Source: Amaricoccus sp. (lineage in GTDB: Bacteria > Pseudomonadota > Alphaproteobacteria > Rhodobacterales > Rhodobacteraceae). Taken from it: DNA of 64,000 nt. The notes under the pieces are model-generated. The model was not told the origin of the DNA and searched no databases. It saw nothing but the letters and a program-made list of their open reading frames with translations. Below, piece by piece: positions 28,220-36,980 of this stretch (positions are counted from its first letter, which is position 1; each line of letters starts with the position of its first letter). The stretch covers positions 1 to 64,000 of the forward strand of contig NZ_JAGOMQ010000020.1 of NCBI RefSeq assembly GCF_017993425.1. The letters are read 5' to 3'. The position numbers and the translations under genes are program-made.

Positions 28220-29088
28220 CCCGAATCCGCGATATTCTGTGCTATTAATGTATTCTTAGATCCGCGTGAACCAAGATCAAACGTGCCGACTGCCAGTTTT
28301 TCCTCTACGGCAGGTCGAGTTATACATCCGGATACGCCACCGATTATCGCTCCTATGACTTGCGCTCCGAGGCCAGGTTGCGTCCCATATCTGGCTGCGC
28401 TGTCGACATTGGTTGCCAGCACCCCGGTAGCGGCGCCGATGGCCACCCGTTCGCCAAGAAGCGCGGGAGCGGCGGCGCCCCCTGTCATGCCGATCACAGC
28501 GCCACCCCCTACGGCCGCAGCATACTGGGTTGCGCTGTGCGAGATATTCCCGTCGCTCAGATCATTTGCCAGCTCGACAAGACCGCCAACCAGCGCCCCC
28601 ACCACCGCCCCGATGCAGGAGGGGCAGTTCCCGCCTGGATCGCTGTTGTTGACGGGGCTGTTGCCGGCATAGGCGTAGCGGTTGGTCCCCACGCCCGGGA
28701 TGGTCACGTCGAGCCAGTCCGGCGAGGTGAACAGGCTGAGCTTCGGGTCGTAGTAGCGGGCGTTGAGGAACTGCAGCTCCGGCCCCGCGTCGAAGCGCTC
28801 GCCGACATAGCCCTGCGTCTCCGGCTGTGCGATCGGATTCACGGTCACATTGCGCGCCTCGCCGAAAAGGGCTGGTAGGTCGCGACCCTGCCCTGCCGGC
28901 CTTCGGCATCGCCGATCAGCTGGATCGAGCGGACCTGGTCGCGGTGGAAGGTCGCCAGCTCGCTGCCGTCGAGGCGGAACCACGGCGTCGGGTAGCGCAG
29001 CAGGACCTCGCCGGCGAGGCGGTAGTTTGCGCACCTCGATCGGCCCGATGGTCAGCGTCGTGACGTCGTTCACCCGGCGGCGTCCCAA
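28220..29088 (-). pseudogene. Rhs core C-terminal fragment (module 2), frameshifted
   Basis: Shares long stretches with the copy at 30200-30900: VTTLTIGPIEVR at the start, then after a frame change AQPETQGYVGERFDAGPELQ, FLNARYYDPKLSLFTSPDWL and the end-of-core GTNRYAYAGNSPVNNSDPGG. A glycine-rich membrane-like pre-toxin segment follows (AVVGALVGGL, GAVIGMTGG). It lacks all N-terminal Rhs sequence and has at least two frameshifts (near 29025 and at the toxin junction), so it cannot make a full toxin. 29089-29280 carries further unreadable rhs debris. Confidence 0.8.
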
Positions 29089-29280
29089 GCCATCGTCCTG
29101 CCGCCGGTCTTCGACCGCATCGAGCCCGCAGCATCGTAGGTGGAGGGCGACGGACTGGCAGTCGTCGGAGGAGGGCAGTCGCCTTTGGCGTCCTGCGCCC
29201 GCAAGTACGGCATTTCTTTGCGGACGGAAATATATAGAAGCCGGCGACGATCTCGCTAAAATTAGATAATACCAACTACC

Positions 29281-29610
29281 TCAACTCAGCTTAACAGAGT
29301 GCTGCAACCGAAAACCCACGCCTTCCACCGCAGCCTGCGCCTTTCCTAAAAAAGTTTCAGCCCTTTGGCTTAGAGGATATTTGCTAATAAGATTTATAAC
29401 TATTTTTCTTCCCCTAGAATCAGGGATCCTCTCTAGGATCTCACCACTCTCGATAAATTCTAAATAAGAGTTTATTTTATTTTGCAGGATAATGAGATGC
29501 CGCCCCTCCTCCTCACCCCAAGGCAAGTGATCGCTGATCGTAAGCCAAAGGTCCCCGGAATCTTTGTCGATAGTGGCAAAGTCTATTGTATCTGTTTGAT
29601 CAACGGACAT
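29281..29610 (-). CDS. DUF6572-like immunity protein
   Basis: 109 residues. VDQTDTIDFATID, LWLTISDHLPW and ILQNKINSYLEFIESGEI match the DUF6572 family, which accompanies toxin genes. It begins 3 bases after the stop of the nuclease toxin frame, so it is probably the cognate immunity protein. GC is low (around 45 percent by eye), unlike the chromosome. Confidence 0.7.
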   Translation of the reverse strand: MSVDQTDTIDFATIDKDSGDLWLTISDHLPWGEEEGRHLIILQNKINSYLEFIESGEILERIPDSRGRKIVINLISKYPLSQRAETFLGKAQAAVEGVGFRLQHSVKLS

Positions 29611-29612
29611 GA

Positions 29613-30904
29613 TTATGGCCCTCGTCGGATTTGGACGGCGGTTGGCGGAATCTGCATTCCCCCAGGAAAGCCAAGCTTACCCCTTCCAACGATCGTACCG
29701 CCACTAGTACGAATTTCGGGGAAAGCTAGCATTTGATTTTGGGTTAAAGGTGCGCTTAGCGAGGCTTTGCATTCTACACAGTCAATCTCACCTGTCACTG
29801 GGTTTTCAGTGAGAAAGTCCAAACGAGTTGGCACACCGCTTCTTGTCCTAATTGTGATTTGCTGTCCAACAAAAAGCCCGCTCTGACTTAGTTCTAGCCC
29901 TACGGCGCGCTCAAACTCGACACCAGCAGCTCGATTAGCCGCAAGTTGCTCCGCTGCTGTTAGTCCTTTTCCTACAGCGGCTTCCATATTTAGGTTAACG
30001 GGCCGCGCAAGAGGTGCCGGAATGACGGCCCCCAGAACTCCACCACTGACGATACCCATGAGCTGATCAAGGGGCTTGGCATCCCATTGCCCCGCGCGGC
30101 GGAATGGGTAAGGCTTCCGAGCTCGCCGCTGGCCGCACCTATGGCGATCCGAGCACCCAAGGCTTCCGGCCCCGCGATGCCGAACGTTGCGCCGATCAAG
30201 GCACCCGTCCCTATCGAAGCGCCATACTCTTGAAGGCTGCTGAGACGGCCGTTTGTGAGGTCGCTTAGACCTTGAGCTATACCACCCGCCAAAGCCCCAA
30301 TCGCTGCCCCGATGCAGGAGGGGCAGTTCCCGCCCGGATCGGCGTTGTTGACCGGGCTGTTGCCGGCATAGGCGTAGCGGTTGGTCCCCACGCCGGGATC
30401 CGTTACCTCGAGCCAGTCCGGCGAGGTGAAGAGGCTGAGCTTCGGGTCGTAGTACCGCGCGTTGAGGAACTGCAGCTCGGGCCCCGCGTCGAAGCGCTCG
30501 CCGACATAGCCCTGCGTCTCCGGCTGCGCGAGCGGGTTCACGTCCACGTCGCGCGCCTCGCCGAACGGCTGGTAGGTCGTGACCCTGCCCTGCTGGCCCG
30601 CGGCGTCGCTGATCAGCTGGATCGAGCCGACCTGGTCGCGGTGGAACGTCGCCAGGCTGCCGCCGTGGAGCCGGAACCACGGCGTCGGGTAGCGCAGCAG
30701 CGCCTCGCCGGCGACCCGGTAGTTGCGCACCTCGATCGGCCCGATGGTCAGCGTCGTGACCCCGTCCGTCCGGCGCTTCCGCCGCGTGCCGTCGGCCCCG
30801 TAGGCGTAGCTCGTCGTCACCCCACCCAGCATCGCCGAGGTCACCCGGTTCTCGGCGTCGTACGTCATCGTCCTGCCGCCGAGCCCGCGGTCGAGCGCCT
30901 TCAT
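29613..30904 (-). pseudogene. Rhs core fragment with PD-(D/E)XK nuclease toxin tail (module 1)
   Basis: The first part encodes two YD repeats (TMTYDAENRVTSAMLGG), the strongly conserved Rhs end (AQPETQGYVGERF, RYYDPKLSLFTSPDWL, NRYAYAGNSPVNNADPGG) and a Gly/Ala pre-toxin. Around 30090 the frame shifts; the new frame continues VGLELSQSGLFVGQQ, GVPTRLDFLTENPVTG, IDCVECKASLSAPLTQNQ, GGTIVGRGKLGFPGG. LDF...VECK is a PD-(D/E)XK nuclease signature. With the conserved core but no Rhs N-terminus it is an orphan C-terminal module. The frameshift suggests decay, or a sequencing error in the CCCC tract. Confidence 0.75.
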
Positions 30905-31053
30905 CGCCCCGGGTCAATCGCCCGCCGCGTGAAAGCCCCGCGACTTCCGCGCCGTCACGCCGGACGGCCGGAACCCGGGAGGCCCCCCCGGGCCGCCGCC
31001 CACGCCCGTCACCGCCGTTTGCCCCCGCCCGCCCGCCTGCTATCCTGCCGCCC

Positions 31054-32313
31054 ATGGACCTCGCCGCGATCTGCCGCGACTGCCTCGCCCCCTTCGACGG
31101 CGGCCCCCGCTGCCCGTCCTGCCGCTCGCCGCGCGTCCTCGCCCATCCCGAGCTCGGCGCCCTCGCCATCGCCCATGTCGACGCCGACGCCTTCTACGCC
31201 TCGATCGAGAAGGCCGACGACCCCGCCCTCCGCGACCGCCCCGTCATCGTCGGCGGCGGCCGCCGCGGCGTGGTCTCCACCGCCTGCTACATCGCCCGCC
31301 TCTCCGGCGTCCGCTCCGCCATGCCGATGTTCGAGGCCCGCCGCCGCTGCCCGGAGGCCGTCGTCGTCCCGCCCCGGATGCGCCGCTACGTCGAGGTCAG
31401 CCGCGCCATCCGCGCCATGATGGAGGCCCTGACCCCGCTCGTCGAGCCGCTCTCCCTCGACGAGGCCTTCCTCGACCTCCGCGGCACCGCGCGCCTGCAC
31501 CGCGCCGCCCCGGCCGTCCTCCTCCTCCGCCTCCAGGCCCGCGTCGAGGCCGAGCTCGGCGTCACCGTCTCGGTCGGCCTCTCGCACAACAAGTTCCTCG
31601 CCAAGCTCGCCTCCGAGGTCGGGAAGCCGCGCGGCTTCAGCGTCATCGGCCGGGCGGAGACCCTCGACAGCCTCGCGCCCCGCCCCGTCGCCGCGATCTG
31701 GGGCGTCGGCCCCGCCGCCGCCGCCGCGCTCGCCGCCGAGGGGCTGCGGACCTTCGCCGACATCCGCCGCCGCGACCGCAAGGCGCTGGCCGCCCGCTTC
31801 GGCGTCCTCGGCGACCGCCTCTGGCGGCTGGCGCACGGCGAGGACGACCGCCCCGTCTCGCCCGACCGGCCGCCGAAATCGGTGTCGAGCGAGACCACCT
31901 TCGCCGAGGACATCGCCGACCTCGCCGCGCTGACCCCGGTGCTCTGGGGCCTCGCCGAAGAGGTCTCCGCCCGCCTGAAGGCCGCCGGCATCGCCGGATC
32001 CGTGGTCACCCTGAAGCTCAAGCAGGCCGACCACCACATCCTCACCCGCCGCGTCAAGCTCTCCGGCCCCACCCGGATGGCCGACCGCCTCTACCGCGCC
32101 GCCCTGCCCATGTTGCAGCGCGAAATGAGCGCGGGCCCGTTCCGACTGCTCGGAATCGGGGCCTCGGAGCTCGCATCGGCCGCTGCCGACGACGCCGCGG
32201 GAGACCTCCTCGACCCTGCCGACGCCAAGCGCCTTGCCGCCGAGCGGGTATCAGACGCGATCAGAAACCGCTTTGGAGCGCAGGCTCTGCAACTTGGACG
32301 TGCGCTTGGCTGA
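31054..32313 (+). CDS. dinB: DNA polymerase IV (Y-family) with N-terminal zinc ribbon
   Basis: 419-residue translesion polymerase. An N-terminal C4 motif (C7, C10, C20, C23) precedes the palm: IAHVDADAFYASIEK with D43, and SLDEAFLDL with the other catalytic acids. Finger motif GVVSTACYIAR, HhH region AIWGVGPAAAAAL and the little-finger domain with SVSSETTFAEDI follow. The C-terminus has no obvious clamp-binding motif of the QxxLxLF type (the end reads GAQALQLGRALG, weakly similar). The zinc-ribbon form is common in alphaproteobacteria beside canonical DinB. Ends before a T-rich terminator. Confidence 0.94.
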   Translation: MDLAAICRDCLAPFDGGPRCPSCRSPRVLAHPELGALAIAHVDADAFYASIEKADDPALRDRPVIVGGGRRGVVSTACYIARLSGVRSAMPMFEARRRCPEAVVVPPRMRRYVEVSRAIRAMMEALTPLVEPLSLDEAFLDLRGTARLHRAAPAVLLLRLQARVEAELGVTVSVGLSHNKFLAKLASEVGKPRGFSVIGRAETLDSLAPRPVAAIWGVGPAAAAALAAEGLRTFADIRRRDRKALAARFGVLGDRLWRLAHGEDDRPVSPDRPPKSVSSETTFAEDIADLAALTPVLWGLAEEVSARLKAAGIAGSVVTLKLKQADHHILTRRVKLSGPTRMADRLYRAALPMLQREMSAGPFRLLGIGASELASAAADDAAGDLLDPADAKRLAAERVSDAIRNRFGAQALQLGRALG

Positions 32314-32320
32314 TTTATTA

Positions 32321-32349
32321 GCGCCTAGCGTGCGCTCGGGCGTTTTTTT
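32321..32349 (+). terminator. Rho-independent terminator of dinB
   Basis: An imperfect hairpin gcctagcg-tg-cgctcgggc is followed by seven T residues (32343-32349), 8 bp after the dinB stop. Confidence 0.7.
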
Positions 32350-32402
32350 GGGCATTTACCCCCCTCCCCCAAAAGAATCGCAGCCGATCTGCGACGCAGG
32401 CG

Positions 32403-32430
32403 TTGACTATGCTGCGGCGCGTCATAATGT
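32403..32430 (+). promoter_or_regulatory. Promoter for sRNA candidate
   Basis: TTGACT (32403-32408) and TAATGT (32425-32430) with a 16-bp spacer form a sigma70-like promoter in the dinB-methyltransferase gap. It has no coding sequence downstream on this strand before a terminator. Confidence 0.55.
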
Positions 32431-32436
32431 AGAGGC

Positions 32437-32517
32437 CGTGATGCGTTGCATCATACACGCCCTACGGGCGTTTCCTCCCTAAACTTGGGCCGTGCCTAGC
32501 GCACGGCCTCTTTTTTT
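32437..32517 (+). ncRNA. Candidate trans-acting sRNA, about 80 nt, three hairpins
   Basis: From the expected start near 32437 the transcript would fold into GATGC-gtt-GCATC (32440-32452), CGCCC-tac-GGGCG (32458-32470) and the terminator stem GGCCGTGC-ctagc-GCACGGCC (32488-32508) followed by TCTTTTTTT. Between hairpins 2 and 3 is an unpaired tttcctccctaaactt. The CCTCCC core is complementary to Shine-Dalgarno sequences, as in several alphaproteobacterial sRNA families with CCUCC loops. No open frame fits. I cannot assign it to a named family. The stretch 32518-32804 behind it shows no recognisable gene. Confidence 0.6.
32488..32517 (+). terminator. Rho-independent terminator of the sRNA
   Basis: Perfect 8-bp stem GGCCGTGC/GCACGGCC with a 5-base loop and TCTTTTTTT tail: the clearest intrinsic terminator in the window together with the one after rpmJ. 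Confidence 0.85.
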
Positions 32518-32804
32518 GCCGTGTCGTCATCGGCTTGCGGATCATCGGCCGGCGGGTCGGATTTTTGTGCCAGTTTGTGCCACGGCGAGCGCGTTTTGCG
32601 CGGCGCGAGATGAGCCGCGCGGCCTTTCTCCCCGGGGCCGTCGGGGTGGATATGCCGCTGCTGCGGGGGATCCGGATGGTCTGCCAGCCGCCGGCGTCCG
32701 CCCGCGCCTTCGGCGACATGCGGCCGTCGACGGCGCTGGCGAAGCGCCGGCCGGGCTGGCGGGCGCCGAGGCAGGGCAGGCGCCCGCCAACCCCCGGCCG
32801 CCCG

Positions 32805-33851
32805 TCACCGCGCCTCCAGCACCATGTTGAGCGGCGTCTCCGCGGCGCGGCGCACCTGCGTGAACCCGCCGGCGCGGATCACGTCGGCGATCCGGCGCTC
32901 GCCGGCCTGCGCGCCGAGCGCCGCGCCCGTCTCCTGCGCCAGCGAGGTCGGCACGCAGATCATCGTCGAGGCCGAGTAGTAGACCCGCGACACCGGGTTC
33001 AGGTTCTCCTCCAGCCGGTCTCCGGCCGCCGGCTCGACCACCATCCAGACGCCCTCCGGCTTCAGCCGGCGGCGGACATGCGCAGCCGCCGCCTCGGGGT
33101 CGCCCATGTCGTGCAGGCAGTCGAAGCAGGTCACGAGGTCGTAGTCCCCGCCGGGGAAGTCCTGCGCGCGCGCCACCTCGAAACGGACGTTGCCCACCCC
33201 GTGCGCGAGCGCATGCGCCGTCGCCGCGGCGATCGAGCCCGGGTGGAAGTCGTAGCCGACGAACTCCGACCGCGGGAAGGCCTGCGCCATCAGGATCGTC
33301 GAGACCCCGTGGCCGCAGCCGACGTCGGCCACCTTCCCCCCGGCGGTCAGGCGCTCGACGACGCCGTCGAGCGCCGGCAGCCACTCCTGCACGAGGGCGT
33401 TCAGGTAGCCGGGCCGGAACAGCCGGGCGACCGCGCAGAACAGGCACCCCGCCTGGTCGCCCCAGGCGACGCCCTTGCCGGTGCGGAAGGCCGCCTGCAC
33501 CTTGGCCTGGTTCTCGACCATCGCCGCCGCGGTGTCGAAGGCGCCGATCAGGTTCACCGGCCCGTCCGGCTCGGCGAACACCGCCGCCTGCGCCCCGTCG
33601 AGCCAGAACCGCCCCTCGGCATGGTTGACGTAGCCCGACGCCGCCTGCGCGCTGAGCCATTCACGGACATAGCGCGGCGCGCACCCCGTGGCCTCGGCCA
33701 GCGCCTCGGCGGTCGCGGGGCCGATCCGGCGCAGCGCGGCGTAGAGGCCGAGCGCGTCGCCGATCCGGACCAGCGGCACGCTGACCGCGCCGCCGATGTC
33801 GCCCAGCACCTTGCCGACGAAGGCGTTCAGTTCCGTATCGTCCAGTGCCAT
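32805..33851 (-). CDS. Class I SAM-dependent methyltransferase with winged-helix N-terminus
   Basis: 348 residues. The N-terminal 90 residues look like a winged helix (DALGLYAALRRIG, EALAEATGCAPRYVREWLSA), as in O-methyltransferase-like and Rv2258c-like proteins. The Rossmann part has VADVGCGHGVSTILMAQAF near 185-203, the acidic YDFHPGSI, and CFDCLHDMGDP. Substrate unknown. ATG 33851 is preceded by gggag (on the minus strand); a longer in-frame extension upstream is repeat-like and unlikely to be translated. Confidence 0.85.
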   Translation of the reverse strand: MALDDTELNAFVGKVLGDIGGAVSVPLVRIGDALGLYAALRRIGPATAEALAEATGCAPRYVREWLSAQAASGYVNHAEGRFWLDGAQAAVFAEPDGPVNLIGAFDTAAAMVENQAKVQAAFRTGKGVAWGDQAGCLFCAVARLFRPGYLNALVQEWLPALDGVVERLTAGGKVADVGCGHGVSTILMAQAFPRSEFVGYDFHPGSIAAATAHALAHGVGNVRFEVARAQDFPGGDYDLVTCFDCLHDMGDPEAAAAHVRRRLKPEGVWMVVEPAAGDRLEENLNPVSRVYYSASTMICVPTSLAQETGAALGAQAGERRIADVIRAGGFTQVRRAAETPLNMVLEAR

Positions 33852-34093
33852 CTGACGTCTCCCGATTCGGGCGACGCGACCCGCCGCCCGTCTCCGGGAT
33901 AGGCGCACGCCGCCGGCGCCGCATGAGGCGGGCGTCCCGCGCCGGCCGGGAAATTCTCGCCCCGGATGGGACCGGCGTCCCGGCCCGGGCGGGCCCGTCC
34001 GACATCGTCGCGGGCGATCGGCCATGAGGGCGCAGGGCCCTGGCGTCGTGTCATGTGGGACAAGGCAAGAATCGTGCAGGGCGGCCAGGCTCG

Positions 34094-34420
34094 CACACTA
34101 CACGACAGTGGAGAGAAATATCGGTCGGGAGGGTGCGGGACGGTGAAGCCAGACGGATTTGACCCGTGGCAAATCCGTCCGCGATCGCCCCTGCGGGGGG
34201 CGAGCGCGATTCCGCGCTCGCCGGGGCGATCACGGACGGATTGCGCGCTCCCGCAGAAATCTGCGCCCCTGACGGCTTCCGCGCGCAACCGCGCTCCAGC
34301 CGTCGGCGCGGCGAAAGCCGTGCTTTCGCTTGTCGCGCCGCAGCCTCGCGGGCAGAGCCCGCTTCGGTCGGGGCGAGCGCCGCAGCCTTGGGCGGCGACC
34401 GGCTCCTGTCGTGCAGTGTG
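34094..34420 (+). mobile_element. MITE-like element copy B (327 bp) with 15-bp TIRs and 9-bp TSD
   Basis: Ends cacactacacgacag (34094-34108) and ctgtcgtgcagtgtg (34406-34420) are inverted repeats, 14 of 15 matching. Flanks CCAGGCTCG (34085-34093) and CCAGGCTTG (34421-34429) are 9-bp direct repeats with one difference. The interior includes the stem GACGGATTTG/CAAATCCGTC (34152-34179), GGCGAGCGCG/CGCGCTCGCC (34199-34221) and arms CCGTCCGCGATCGCCCC / GGGGCGATCACGGACGG that enclose it. Close relative of the copy at 2149-2472, same orientation. The rest of 33852-34517 shows no gene. Confidence 0.8.
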
Positions 34421-34431
34421 CCAGGCTTGCT

Positions 34432-34490
34432 GTTCACAAAAACCCGACTCAATAAAATCAATGGCTTGCCTAATTTTCACGCGTGAACAC
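34432..34490 (-). repeat. 59-bp dispersed repeat R1, copy B
   Basis: Reading the minus strand it begins GTGTTCACGCGTGAAAATTA, continues with CAAGCCATTGATTTT and ends GTGAAC, as in the copy at 1789-1846. It starts 27 bp past the stop of the hydrolase-LuxR gene and ends 2 bp from the target duplication of MITE copy B. Confidence 0.75.
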
Positions 34491-34517
34491 CCACGTGTCG
34501 CGCGCGAGGCCTCTCCC

Positions 34518-35573
34518 TCACCCCGCGAGGGCGGCGACGATCGCCTGCGCGCGGCTCTCCACCCCGAGCTTGTCGAGGATGGTGGAGACCTGGTTGCGCA
34601 CCGTCTTCTCGCGCTTGCCGAGCCGCGCCGCGATCGCCCGGTTGTCGAGGCCGGCCGCCATCAGGTCGAGCACCGCCGCCTCCGCCGGCGTCAGCCCCGC
34701 GCCGTCGAGCGCCGGCCGCCGCGCCGGCCCCTCCTCGCCGAGAAAGGCGGCGATCTCGGAATGCAGCGTCTCCCAGGCCGGCTCGCTCGGGATCAGCACA
34801 TGGTTGCGGCTGTCGAGCGGCACGAACCGCGCCCCCGGGATCGCCGCGGCGAGCTTGCAGCCCTCCTCGAACGGCACCCGCATGTCGTCGTGGCATTGCA
34901 GGATCAGGGTCGGCACCCGGAGCTCGCGCGCCGCGTCGAGCACGTCGATGCCCTGCATCTCCCGCAGCAGCGCCGCGGCCACCTCCGCGCTCGCGGTCTC
35001 GCGCTCCAGATCCCCCCACCACCGGTGCTGCTCCGCCGTTCCGCCGGGGATGAAGAGGTTGGTGAAGAACTGGCAGAAGGCCGGGTTCTCCCGCCCCCAG
35101 CCGATGCGGATCAGGTTGACCAGCGTCTCCGCCTCCAGCCGCTCCGCCTCGGTGCGCGCCCGCACCCGCCCGCCCTGCCCGTAGGCGTTGATCAGGATCA
35201 GGCGGCTGACCCGCTCGGGATGGGCGAGGGCGTGGCAGATCGCCAGCGCGCCCCCCTGCGACACCCCGAGCAGCACGAACCGCGGCTCCGCGATCGTCCC
35301 CGCCACCGCATCCAGATCCTCCCGCCAGGCGTCGAACGAGAGGTCCGCCACGAACCGGTCCGACAGCCCGCAGCCGCGGGGATCGTAGCGGACGAAGCGG
35401 TGGCCGGCGGCGAGCGCCTCGAGCCACGGCCGCCAGACCGGGCTCTCGAGGTCGTACTGGCAGTGGCTCAGCCAGTGCGCCGCCCGCAGGATCACCGGCC
35501 CCCGCCCGCAGGAGGCGACGGCGATGCGGGTTCCGTCCCGCGAGGCGCAGAACTGGATGCTCTGCTGGAGCAT
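34518..35573 (-). CDS. Alpha/beta hydrolase fused to LuxR-type HTH regulator
   Basis: 351 residues. The N-terminal 275 form an alpha/beta hydrolase: oxyanion region, YDPRGCGLSD (63-73), nucleophile serine in LLGVSQGGAL near 108, and a late HVLIP His region. The C-terminal 65 residues are a GerE/LuxR helix-turn-helix: LTPAEAAVLDLMAAGLDNRA then RLGKREKTVRNQVSTILDKL. Such fusions occur as transcriptional regulators in which the hydrolase part probably senses or processes a small molecule. The partner signal is unknown. ATG 35573 gives the full hydrolase strand; the open frame continues upstream without support. Confidence 0.85.
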   Translation of the reverse strand: MLQQSIQFCASRDGTRIAVASCGRGPVILRAAHWLSHCQYDLESPVWRPWLEALAAGHRFVRYDPRGCGLSDRFVADLSFDAWREDLDAVAGTIAEPRFVLLGVSQGGALAICHALAHPERVSRLILINAYGQGGRVRARTEAERLEAETLVNLIRIGWGRENPAFCQFFTNLFIPGGTAEQHRWWGDLERETASAEVAAALLREMQGIDVLDAARELRVPTLILQCHDDMRVPFEEGCKLAAAIPGARFVPLDSRNHVLIPSEPAWETLHSEIAAFLGEEGPARRPALDGAGLTPAEAAVLDLMAAGLDNRAIAARLGKREKTVRNQVSTILDKLGVESRAQAIVAALAG

Positions 35574-35626
35574 TCCCGCAGGATACCACCCTTCCGCCGC
35601 CGCGGGATCCCGTCCCGCGTCCCGCC

Positions 35627-36097
35627 TCAGCCCCGGCGCGTCGCCGCCGCCCAGGCGTCGTAGAGCGGCCGCCGGTCCGGCGGCTGGCGCGGGAAGTTGA
35701 CGAGCCGCGGGTCGATCGCCACCCACGGCAGGCGATGATCGGTCCAGATATTGCCGACGGGAACCGCCCAGGAGCAGTCGTCGAGCGTGCCCGGCTTCAC
35801 CACCGCCAGCTCCGGAAAGGCGAGCGGCTCGTTCCAGACCTTGCAGCCGCAGACCGCGCAGCGCTGCATCCGCACCACCCGGCCGCTCTCCGCGGTCTTG
35901 TCGAACCCGGCGAGCGCCCCGGAGAGGTGGCGCAGGGCGTCCCGCCGGACCGGCATCGACATCTCGTGCGTCGACCCGCTCCCCCGCCGGCAGTCGACGC
36001 AGTGGCAGTTGTAGACCGAGAGCGGCGGCGCGGTCAGGCGGTAGCGGACCGCGCCGCACTGGCAGCCGCCCTCGACGGGGAAGTCGGGCAACATCAC
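35627..36097 (-). CDS. GFA (CENP-V) family zinc protein
   Basis: 156 residues with the GFA zinc pattern: CQCGAVRY (12-19), CHCVDCRRGSG (31-41) and CAVCGC near 80. The family includes proteins described as glutathione-dependent formaldehyde-activating, but most members, including this one, have no proven activity. It is followed on the same strand, 53 bp on, by the hydrolase-LuxR gene. Confidence 0.88.
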   Translation of the reverse strand: MMLPDFPVEGGCQCGAVRYRLTAPPLSVYNCHCVDCRRGSGSTHEMSMPVRRDALRHLSGALAGFDKTAESGRVVRMQRCAVCGCKVWNEPLAFPELAVVKPGTLDDCSWAVPVGNIWTDHRLPWVAIDPRLVNFPRQPPDRRPLYDAWAAATRRG

Positions 36098-36119
36098 CGG
36101 GGAATCCTTTGCGGGCGGC

Positions 36120-36980
36120 CTACTCGGCCGCGATGGCGGCGGGGCGCGGGCCGATGCGGGCGAGCTCGGCCGCGGCCCCGGCGACGAGGGCGCGGAGCTC
36201 GCCGAAGCAGCCGAGCTTCTCGACCCGCGCCTCGTCCATGTAGAGGCCGCGGTCGATCTCGATCTGCAGCGCCTGCACCCCGGCGGCCGGCCGGCCGTAG
36301 GTCTGGGTGATGTGGCCGCCGGCGAAGGGCGCGTTGCGGGCGACGACGAAGCCCGCGGCGGCGAAGATGTCGGTCGCCGCGTCGATCAGCCAGCGGTCGC
36401 AGGCCGCCCCGAACCGGTCGCCGAGCACCACGTTCGGCCGCCGGCCCCGCACGGTCGGGGCGGAGGCGAGCGCGTCGCGCGGCATCGAGTGGCAGTCGTA
36501 GAGGATGGCGACCCCGAACCGGGCCCGGCTCTCGTCGACGAGCCCGCGCAGGCGGGCGTGATAGGGGTGGTAGTAGGCGGCGAGCCGGCGCTGCGCCTCG
36601 GCGAGCGGCAGCTTGCCCTCGACGATCGGCCGACCCTCGGCGACCACCCGCGGAATCACCCCCAGCCCGGCGGCGATGCGGGGGTTGAGGAAGCGGCGGA
36701 CCGCGCCGTGGATCAGCGCCGGATCGAGGTCGTCGGGCGCGCGGTTGAGATCGACGCAGGCCCGCGGCATCCGGGCGGCGAGGAGCGGCGCGCCGAAGGC
36801 GGGGGCGTCGGCGAAGATCTCGTCGACGAAGGCGTCCTCGGAGGAGCGGAGCTGCTCGAGCGACAGCCGCGGCGGCGTTGGGAAGGCGGCGCGGTAGTCG
36901 CGGCCGCTGTGGGGAGAGCTGAAGACGGCGCAGGAGGCGCGCTCGGCGGGCAGCGCGAGATGGTAGACCGGATCCGACAT
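36120..36980 (-). CDS. N-formylglutamate amidohydrolase family protein
   Basis: 286-residue zinc hydrolase that would release formate from N-formyl amino acids, as in the last step of one histidine degradation route. Family motifs: FSSPHSGRDY near 20-29, SSEDAFVDEIF, ACVDLNRAP, YHPYHARLRGLVD, YDCHSMP and GGHITQTYGRP. No other hut genes lie near, so its true role may differ. Starts at ATG 36980. Confidence 0.9.
   Translation of the reverse strand: MSDPVYHLALPAERASCAVFSSPHSGRDYRAAFPTPPRLSLEQLRSSEDAFVDEIFADAPAFGAPLLAARMPRACVDLNRAPDDLDPALIHGAVRRFLNPRIAAGLGVIPRVVAEGRPIVEGKLPLAEAQRRLAAYYHPYHARLRGLVDESRARFGVAILYDCHSMPRDALASAPTVRGRRPNVVLGDRFGAACDRWLIDAATDIFAAAGFVVARNAPFAGGHITQTYGRPAAGVQALQIEIDRGLYMDEARVEKLGCFGELRALVAGAAAELARIGPRPAAIAAE

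Noticed and set aside
32462..32719. Minus-strand 85-codon frame over the sRNA terminator
   Set aside because: It reads through a perfect hairpin and T run, and the basic low-complexity product has no match I recognise.
32535..33902. 455-codon plus-strand frame opposite the methyltransferase
   Set aside because: No domain, composition typical of an antisense frame.
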